Assembly (NCBI RefSeq): GCF_050873445.1 | Contig: NZ_JBNMIU010000001.1 | Coordinates: 1-64,000, forward strand | Source of the DNA: Acidaminococcus sp050873445 | GTDB lineage: Bacteria; Bacillota; Negativicutes; Acidaminococcales; Acidaminococcaceae | DNA: 64,000 nucleotides | Direction: 5' to 3' | Shown: positions 58,197-64,000 of the stretch, one piece after another | Position numbering within the stretch: the first letter of the stretch is position 1 | How the letters are laid out: every line of letters starts with the position of its first letter | Made by a program: the position numbers and the translations under genes | Notes under the pieces: generated by a model | The model's database searches: none | Seen by the model: only the letters and a program-made list of their open reading frames with translations | Told to the model about the DNA's origin: nothing

Positions 58197-59090
58197 ATGC
58201 ATCTGAAGAAGCATCTGCTGGCGATATTCAGTGTACTGGTGGTGCTGGGGCTGTTTTATTTTTATGCGATTTCGGATATTTTCCATCCCAAACAGATTGC
58301 TACCTACGAGAATTTCACGGCCATCGGAGAAGAGTACAACGCAGACCAGGAGCTGCAGCAGGCCAGAAAAAAATATGCGGACTCCCGGGAACAGGCAAAA
58401 GTCCTACAGGCCAGTCCCAGTCCGGGGCAAAAAGTCATCGCCCTGACCTTTGACGGCATGGAGAGCCGGGGGAACATGGAAGCCATTCTGAAGGCCCTGC
58501 AAAAACATGGCTGGCACGCCACCTTCTTTGTGGAAGGGTCCAATGCGGCCCGGGAAAGCACGGTGATCCAGAAGCTGGTCCAGGATGGCCAGGAACTGGG
58601 GAACTACAGCTTCGTGGGCATTGACAAGGCTGAACGGCTGCCGGCGGACCGGCTGCTGGAACAGTTCGTGAAGACCCAGAAGGTGCTGCAGGTGACCAGC
58701 GGCAAGCCGGGCACCCTGCTGAAACTGCCGGATACCCGGTATCTGCCGGCGGTGCTCCGGGCGGCCAAAGCCAGCGGTCTGGACTATGCGGTGCAGAGCA
58801 CTGTGACCCTGCGGCCGAAAGAACTGGGCCAGCAGGGGGCCTTTGAAAAGGTACTGGCCCGGCTCCCGTCCGGGTCCATCCTTTCCCTGCGGTTGGATCA
58901 TCCGGTGCCTCTGGTGAAGAAAACGAAAAAAGAGGCGGATGTACCCGCCATTGACAAACGGCCCACCATCAGTGATGCGGCGCAGACTGCAGTCAGCGAT
59001 GTGCCCCTGGTACAGCTGCTGGAGCAGTTCTTCGATCTGCTGGCGGCCCGGGGATATACGGTGGTTCCGGTGGGAACCCTGATTCGATAA
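58197..59090 (+). CDS. NodB-fold polysaccharide deacetylase-like protein, catalytic residues missing
   Basis: A 297-residue membrane-anchored protein (one helix, residues 7-25: LLAIFSVLVVLGLFYFYA) with an extracytoplasmic NodB domain from about residue 80. The fold is recognisable from IALTFDGMESRGNMEAILKA and HGWHATFFVEGS. In active enzymes the first motif is TFDDG and the second HTxxH. Here they read TFDGM and LGNYSFVGID, so one Asp and both metal His are missing. Deacetylation by the usual mechanism is unlikely; a carbohydrate-binding or scaffold role is possible. It starts one base after the dehydrogenase stop. Confidence 0.72.
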   Translation: MHLKKHLLAIFSVLVVLGLFYFYAISDIFHPKQIATYENFTAIGEEYNADQELQQARKKYADSREQAKVLQASPSPGQKVIALTFDGMESRGNMEAILKALQKHGWHATFFVEGSNAARESTVIQKLVQDGQELGNYSFVGIDKAERLPADRLLEQFVKTQKVLQVTSGKPGTLLKLPDTRYLPAVLRAAKASGLDYAVQSTVTLRPKELGQQGAFEKVLARLPSGSILSLRLDHPVPLVKKTKKEADVPAIDKRPTISDAAQTAVSDVPLVQLLEQFFDLLAARGYTVVPVGTLIR

Positions 59091-59114
59091 TGGTGCTGGA
59101 AAGGAAGCTGTAGA

Positions 59115-61250
59115 ATGAAATTCCTCAATCATAGAAAAATCATTTTGATCACCTCCTTCCTGGCAGCGCAGAACCTGCTGGGCTGGGGAATGCTGCCCAG
59201 TGAAGCGGCGGTACTGTCCCCGGAGGAACAGGCTGTCCATGAAGCAGAGCTGAATCTGATCGCGGCCCAGAAGCGGCTGATCGAAGCCCAGCGGGCGCTG
59301 ATTGCCAAACAGCGGCGGGAACTGGACAGACGGGGAACGTCTGCAGCCGGACGGACGATTCCTGCGGCAGAGGTACAGGAACCGGAAAATCCCATGACCG
59401 GGTCCTTCTTTGATGGAACGGCGGACAGTGGGGTGTCAAGTGCTCCTGTGGCAGCAGAGCCGCCTGTGGAACAGCCCAGACGGGAACAGCTGCCGAAAGC
59501 CCTGGAACCGGCGGTACTGCCCCAGAAAGTGGTAGCAAAACCCGAAGATGCGGCGGTACCTTCTCTGCAGGGAAAAGCACCGGCCGGCTACGGACGGGCA
59601 GTCATCAGTTCCCTGCTGAAGCAGAACAGGGGACAGCTGGCCAGGGAAGAAAAACAGCTGTATACCACGGCTCAGGCGGTACCTTTTACGTTTACCGGCT
59701 TCAGTCGGAAGGAAAGCGTGGATGCGGTACTGCGGGCACTGAAAGCCATCGGGGGCCGGGGGACGTTTTTCATTACAGAAGGAGAACTGAAAAAATATCC
59801 CCAGACGCTGCGGGCTGTGATCGATGCCGGACAGGAAGTGGGCATCTGCATCTATCCCAAAAAGTCAGAGAATACGGCGGATATTGTGGCGGATATCCTG
59901 CGGACCCGGCAGGAACTTCAGGCCTATGGGGTGGATACCCGTCTGGTACGGCAGTTCTCCGGGACCATCCGGCCGGAGACCCGGGAAGCGGTGGCGGCAG
60001 CCGGATGCCGGCTGATCAGCAGTTCGGTGAATGCCGTCCAGAGCCGGCACAAGGATTACACCAGCCCGGAAAAGATCCTGGGCGAAATCTACGGACCCGC
60101 AGTGAAATCGGCCAACAGGGGCGGCATCATCCAGATCCGCATGGACTGGTATACGAAGCCCGACCTGGCAGCGGAGCTGCTGCTGTATTTGAAACGGAAG
60201 AAAATCGACAACATTGCCTACAACGGATTCGGAGATGTGAGCGGGGTGAATCCGGCCAACGATTCCGCCTACCGGATTACCAGCGTAGGGGATATCCTGG
60301 CGGACAAGGCCCATCTGTGGCAGTATCCGGTGCCGGAAAAGGACTGGCTGCCCCAGCTGAAACGCCGGCCCCTGCTGGAGCACGGAGCCTCCCATGAGGA
60401 ACTGATCGATGAACTGTCCAAACGGTATATCGGAGAACCTACGGTGAAGGAAGACCGGTCCATCGGACTTACGGCCAAAGATTTCCAGAAACTGGATCTG
60501 ACCGGGACGGTAAAAACCGAGGAACCGGTGGTGTTCTTCACTTTTGATGACTGGGGCTATGATGATTCGGTGAACAAGGTCCTGTATGTGCTGCGGAAGC
60601 ATCACGTTCCAGGTACGTTCTTCGTGCTGACCCATAATGCAATCTATAATCCCAACCTGCTCCGGGCCATCGCCCAGCAGGGCTGTGATATCGGCAGCCA
60701 TACCAATCTGCATAAGCCCATGGCTACGGAAGATGCCCACGGAAAGGAACAGCCCACGGAAAGCTACGAAGAATATTTCCGGGATGTGGATACCTCCTAC
60801 AGGCGGCTGGAAAGTACTCTGGGCGACATGCACTGGGCCAACGGCCGTCCGGTGCTCACTAAGATGCTGCGCCCGCCCACCCTGGCCATCAGCGCCATGG
60901 GCGTACGGGCCATCCTGGAAAACGGGTTCGAGTACATTGTGAACGGCCATACTTCCACGGAAGACTATGCGGCGCCGGACCTGGTGACTGAACTCCAGCG
61001 GATCCGGGATGGCCTGTACTATCGTGGCAAAGTCCGCAATGGTGCGGTGTTCGTGATGCATATGACCAGCGGAGCCCGGTATACTCCCATGGCCCTGGAT
61101 GTGCTCCTGACGGAGAATGAGAAGAAACCGGAGGGGGATCCTACCAAGTTCAAAGTGGGCCTGCTTTCGGATTACCTGAATGATGGGTATTCCCAGGCCA
61201 AGAGTGAACAGCAGCTCCGGGAAGAGAAAAATCGGATCAAGTGGTGGTAA
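59115..61250 (+). CDS. Two-domain polysaccharide deacetylase, second domain active
   Basis: A 711-residue exported protein: signal segment (IILITSFLAAQNLLGWG), a coiled coil (about residues 36-75), a disordered Pro/Ala linker, then two NodB domains. Domain one (about 190-385) is degenerate, PFTFTGFSRKE in place of TFDDG and GICIYPKK in place of GSHTxxH. Domain two (about 470-690) keeps all motifs: FFTFDDWGYDD, IGSHTNLHKPM and RPPTLAIS, with MHMTSGARY near the end. It is the only complete deacetylase in the visible locus and probably removes N-acetyl groups from the polymer in the periplasm. Confidence 0.85.
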   Translation: MKFLNHRKIILITSFLAAQNLLGWGMLPSEAAVLSPEEQAVHEAELNLIAAQKRLIEAQRALIAKQRRELDRRGTSAAGRTIPAAEVQEPENPMTGSFFDGTADSGVSSAPVAAEPPVEQPRREQLPKALEPAVLPQKVVAKPEDAAVPSLQGKAPAGYGRAVISSLLKQNRGQLAREEKQLYTTAQAVPFTFTGFSRKESVDAVLRALKAIGGRGTFFITEGELKKYPQTLRAVIDAGQEVGICIYPKKSENTADIVADILRTRQELQAYGVDTRLVRQFSGTIRPETREAVAAAGCRLISSSVNAVQSRHKDYTSPEKILGEIYGPAVKSANRGGIIQIRMDWYTKPDLAAELLLYLKRKKIDNIAYNGFGDVSGVNPANDSAYRITSVGDILADKAHLWQYPVPEKDWLPQLKRRPLLEHGASHEELIDELSKRYIGEPTVKEDRSIGLTAKDFQKLDLTGTVKTEEPVVFFTFDDWGYDDSVNKVLYVLRKHHVPGTFFVLTHNAIYNPNLLRAIAQQGCDIGSHTNLHKPMATEDAHGKEQPTESYEEYFRDVDTSYRRLESTLGDMHWANGRPVLTKMLRPPTLAISAMGVRAILENGFEYIVNGHTSTEDYAAPDLVTELQRIRDGLYYRGKVRNGAVFVMHMTSGARYTPMALDVLLTENEKKPEGDPTKFKVGLLSDYLNDGYSQAKSEQQLREEKNRIKWW

Positions 61251-61254
61251 GTTT

Positions 61255-63144
61255 ATGGCAAAGAAAATCCATGGAGAAGTACTGGAAGATGTACTCATGC
61301 GGGAACGGCCGGACCGGCGCCTGCTGCCCCATGTGCCGGGGAAGCGCCGCAGCGGCCACAGCAGGCGGGCTTTGCCCGACGAGATCCTGGAAAAATACAG
61401 CTATCTGAAGTTTTCCAGCGGGGAAATGGCCAACGAGCGGTACCTGGTGGATTATCCGGTGCGTATCAGTATCGGGGGACGGACCTTCCAGGGAGTGGCG
61501 CAGGATATTTCTGTCACCGGGATGGGGCTCATGGTCACGCCGGAGGAAGCGCGGAACCTGATCAAAGCAGGGAAGGCAAAGCTTTCCTTCGAAATCACCC
61601 CGGGTACCATGCCGGAAGGAATGGAAATGAAGGTGAAAGTGGACGCTCACGTAGTGCGGCCTTCTGCAGAGCAGCTGGAAGCCGACCTGGCCCGGCAGCA
61701 GGCGGAGGGAAAGGACACGGATAAAGTCCTGGTGGGCCTTTCTTTCGACCAGAATCTGCTGGACGTGAGCCAGCACAACAGCCGGTTCGATGTGCCCTTC
61801 GTGTCCAGCCTGCTGGCCATCATTTTCCTGTGCATCGTCCTTATGCGGACGGAATCCATCATCTATTTCAAATTCGATAAGTATCTGTACCTGTACAGCA
61901 TCATTGCCAGTACGTTTTTGCTGGTCAAGTACATCTTCGGGGCCTTCTACCGTCCGGTGAAGGTGGATCCCAATTACACCCCCGGGGTGACTATCATCGT
62001 ACCCTGCTTCAACGAGGAGACCTGGATCCGGCGGACCATTCTGTGCGCCATGGACCAGTTCTATCCGCCGGACAAGCTGGAAGTGATGGTAGTGGATGAC
62101 TGTTCCACGGATCATTCGGTGGAGAAAATCAAAGAGACTATTGAAGAAATCAGGATCAAGGAAGGGCCGGAAACGGCAGAGCGGGTCAGCTGCCTGGTAC
62201 AGCCGGTGAACAAGGGCAAGCGGGATGCACTGGCCTGGGGTGCGAAAAAAGCGAAACATGAGCTGGTGGTATTCGTGGACAGCGACAGCTTCCTGGATCC
62301 CTACGCCGTGCTGAACCTGGTGCAGCCTTTCAAGGATGCCCACTGCGGCGGGGTGTCGGGACGGACGGATGTGGCCAATACGTATACCAACTCCCTGACC
62401 AAGATGCAGTCCGTGCGGTACTACATCGCCTTCCGGGTGATGAAGGCCGCCGAGGGTCTGTTCGATGCGGTGACCTGCCTGTCGGGGCCTCTGTCCTGCT
62501 ACCGGAAGGATCTGGTGCTGAAGTATACCGATGCCTGGATCAACCAGCGCTTTCTGGGCCACAAGGCGACCTTCGGGGACGACCGGGCCATGACCAACCT
62601 GATCCTGCGCCAGCATCATACGGATTATCAGGACACGGCCATCTGCTACACCATCGTACCCAACGACTATGATGTGTTCCTGAAGCAGCAGATGCGCTGG
62701 AAACGGAGCTGGCTGCGGGAAAGCCTCATTGCCTCCACGTTCATGTGGAAGAAGGAACCTTTTGCTTCAGTTTCGTTCTACATGGGGGTGCTGGTGCCCA
62801 TTGTGGCGCCGCTGTGCGTGTTGTACAACCTGATCTACATTCCCCTGATCCACCGGATCTTCCCCTTCACCTTCATCTTCGGCATGTTCCTTATGGCCGG
62901 GCTCATGAGCGCCTGCCAGTTGCTGCTGCGGCGGAGCAGCACGTGGCTGTACGGCCTGTGGTTCTGTCTGTATTATGAACTGGTGCTGCTGTGGCAGATG
63001 CCTGTGGCCTGGTTCACGTTCTGGAAATCCACCTGGGGTACCCGAATGACTCCGGCGGATGTGGCGGAAGCAGAGCGGAAAGCAAAGAAGAAGGCCGAGA
63101 AAGAAGCACGGAAACAGGGAGGAGGAGACCACCATGCTGGCTGA
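61255..63144 (+). CDS. PilZ-glycosyltransferase 2 fusion (hyaluronan/chitin synthase-like)
   Basis: A 629-residue processive synthase. A basic N-terminus precedes a PilZ domain (about residues 60-170) with DISVTGMG matching D/NxSxxG; the usual RxxxR reads RYLVD, so its second Arg is lost. Two membrane helices follow, then a GT2 domain with IVPCFNEE, VVDDCSTDHS, FVDSDSF (DxD), LSGPLSCYRKD, FGDDRAMTN and QQMRWKRSW, then more helices and the end KSTWGTRM. The motif set is that of hyaluronan, chitin and NodC synthases. The product is probably a beta-linked polymer pushed through the inner membrane under c-di-GMP control. Confidence 0.88.
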   Translation: MAKKIHGEVLEDVLMRERPDRRLLPHVPGKRRSGHSRRALPDEILEKYSYLKFSSGEMANERYLVDYPVRISIGGRTFQGVAQDISVTGMGLMVTPEEARNLIKAGKAKLSFEITPGTMPEGMEMKVKVDAHVVRPSAEQLEADLARQQAEGKDTDKVLVGLSFDQNLLDVSQHNSRFDVPFVSSLLAIIFLCIVLMRTESIIYFKFDKYLYLYSIIASTFLLVKYIFGAFYRPVKVDPNYTPGVTIIVPCFNEETWIRRTILCAMDQFYPPDKLEVMVVDDCSTDHSVEKIKETIEEIRIKEGPETAERVSCLVQPVNKGKRDALAWGAKKAKHELVVFVDSDSFLDPYAVLNLVQPFKDAHCGGVSGRTDVANTYTNSLTKMQSVRYYIAFRVMKAAEGLFDAVTCLSGPLSCYRKDLVLKYTDAWINQRFLGHKATFGDDRAMTNLILRQHHTDYQDTAICYTIVPNDYDVFLKQQMRWKRSWLRESLIASTFMWKKEPFASVSFYMGVLVPIVAPLCVLYNLIYIPLIHRIFPFTFIFGMFLMAGLMSACQLLLRRSSTWLYGLWFCLYYELVLLWQMPVAWFTFWKSTWGTRMTPADVAEAERKAKKKAEKEARKQGGGDHHAG

Positions 63145-64000
63145 TGAGGAGTATACCCGCCAAAAAGACCGGCACAAGAGGAAACGGGCCATCCTCCAGG
63201 GCATCATCCTGGTGGCACTGGTGGGTGTCTGCATCGACGCCCTGTTTGTGTTCTCCACGTATAAACCCTATGCGGCAGACCAGGTGTCCGGCCAGGACCG
63301 GGGCTTCGTGGCGCTGAGCTATTTTGGCGTGGACCGGACGGGCAGTTCCGACCTGATCGGTTCCGACCTGCTGGATGAGCATCTGACTGCCCTCCAGCAG
63401 AACGGCTTTGTGACCATCACCGGCAAGGATATCGAGAACTACTACAAGAACGGCCAGAACCTGCCGGCCCATGCCCTGTTCCTGAATTTCGAGGACGGCC
63501 GCCGGGATACAGTGGTGTTTGCGGAAAAACTGCTGGAAAAGCACAATTACCACGGCACCGTGTCCACCTATGCGGACAACCTGAAAGGAGACGACAACAA
63601 GTTCCTGCGCCCCAAAGAGCTGCTGGACCTGACGAAGTACGGCTACTGGGAGCTGGGCAGCAACGGGTACCGGCTGTATTTCATCAACGTGTTCGACCGG
63701 TGGGATCATTACCAGGGGAACATGAACCCGGTGATCTATTCCCACATGGCCTCCGTATTGGGGCGGAAATACAATCACTACCTGATGGACTACATCCGGG
63801 ATGACAAGGACTTCCCTGTGGAAAGTTATCAGGCCATGAAGGACCGGATCACCGATGACTATACCATGCTGCGGGATACGTACACTGAAAAACTGGGTTA
63901 TGTGCCCGCTGTCTATACCCTGATGCACGCCAACACCGGCCGGTTCGGCAACCATCCGGACGTGAGCGCTGTGAACGAAAAGTGGATCCGGCAGCTGTTC
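63134..64000 (+). CDS. Membrane-anchored PgaB-like NodB-fold protein (partial, runs off the window)
   Basis: Open for 289 codons from ATG 63134 (GGAGGAG upstream) to the window edge, overlapping the synthase gene by 11 bases. A basic start and one membrane helix (AILQGIILVALVGVCIDALF) lead into a domain laid out like the deacetylase part of PgaB/IcaB: FVALSYFGVD, LQQNGFVTITGKDIENYY, ALFLNFEDGRRDTVVFAEKL. FDDG is changed to FEDG, and the HSxxH site appears as ELGSNGYRLYF without His, so activity is doubtful. The missing C-terminus could hold a glycosidase-like domain as in PgaB. Confidence 0.7.
   Translation, partial: MLADEEYTRQKDRHKRKRAILQGIILVALVGVCIDALFVFSTYKPYAADQVSGQDRGFVALSYFGVDRTGSSDLIGSDLLDEHLTALQQNGFVTITGKDIENYYKNGQNLPAHALFLNFEDGRRDTVVFAEKLLEKHNYHGTVSTYADNLKGDDNKFLRPKELLDLTKYGYWELGSNGYRLYFINVFDRWDHYQGNMNPVIYSHMASVLGRKYNHYLMDYIRDDKDFPVESYQAMKDRITDDYTMLRDTYTEKLGYVPAVYTLMHANTGRFGNHPDVSAVNEKWIRQLF

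Overview
The window reads as chromosome of a diderm Firmicute of the class Negativicutes, most likely Acidaminococcus or a close relative. This is a judgement from remembered family sequences, not a search. Firmicute-type genes (sepF, cdaA/cdaR, FapR with a plsX-fabHDG-acpP-fabK-fabF-rnc operon, the rsmD-coaD ... tmcAL ... yceD-rpmF neighbourhood) sit beside outer-membrane genes (an autotransporter and a beta-barrel protein). The EtfB/EtfA pair closely resembles the electron-transfer flavoprotein of Acidaminococcus fermentans as I remember it. Genes are tightly packed, GC-rich and mostly ended by strong hairpin terminators. No rRNA, CRISPR array or prophage is visible; one tRNA-Pro(CGG) is present.

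Layout. 1-250: tail of an unrecognised gene followed by a run of hairpins. 0.3-7 kb: nitroreductase, GNAT, nicotinamidase-like enzyme, CBS/CorC membrane protein, then a coupled set of DUF45 protease, beta-lactamase-fold protein and COG2509 flavoprotein. 7-19 kb: beta-CASP nuclease, typA, sepF, dnaE, etfBA, pyk. 19-29 kb: acyltransferase, ECF-S-like membrane protein, trkA-trkH, M20 amidohydrolase, cdaA-cdaR-COG2509, ppaC. 29-37 kb: icd, a large autotransporter, a HutP-family protein with a cystine/dicarboxylate symporter. 37-45 kb: tRNA-Pro, DUF4127, rsmD-coaD, tmcAL, ackA, yceD-rpmF, fsa. 45.7-53.3 kb: the FapR-controlled fatty acid and phospholipid operon. 53.4-64 kb: a c-di-GMP and exopolysaccharide region running off the right edge.

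The strongest candidate for an undescribed system is the last 10.5 kb. A membrane diguanylate cyclase whose I-site looks degenerate is transcribed from a leader holding a c-di-GMP-I riboswitch and an intrinsic terminator. Divergent from it run an outer-membrane beta-barrel protein, a UDP-sugar 6-dehydrogenase, a PilZ domain fused to a hyaluronan/chitin-synthase-like glycosyltransferase, and three NodB-fold proteins. Of these only one domain keeps all catalytic residues. This resembles the parts list of alginate, PNAG or hyaluronan export without matching any one of them.

Two genes carry frame lesions in simple repeats. The autotransporter is out of frame at a run of nine G in its signal peptide, and one G fewer restores it, so it is a phase-variation candidate. 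cdaR is broken by a 5-bp tandem duplication whose removal restores the frame. Other points: a beta-lactamase-fold protein without catalytic motifs, a FapR operator over its own promoter, a nearly leaderless yceD under a perfect consensus promoter, and palindromes over the symporter promoter next to the HutP-like gene.
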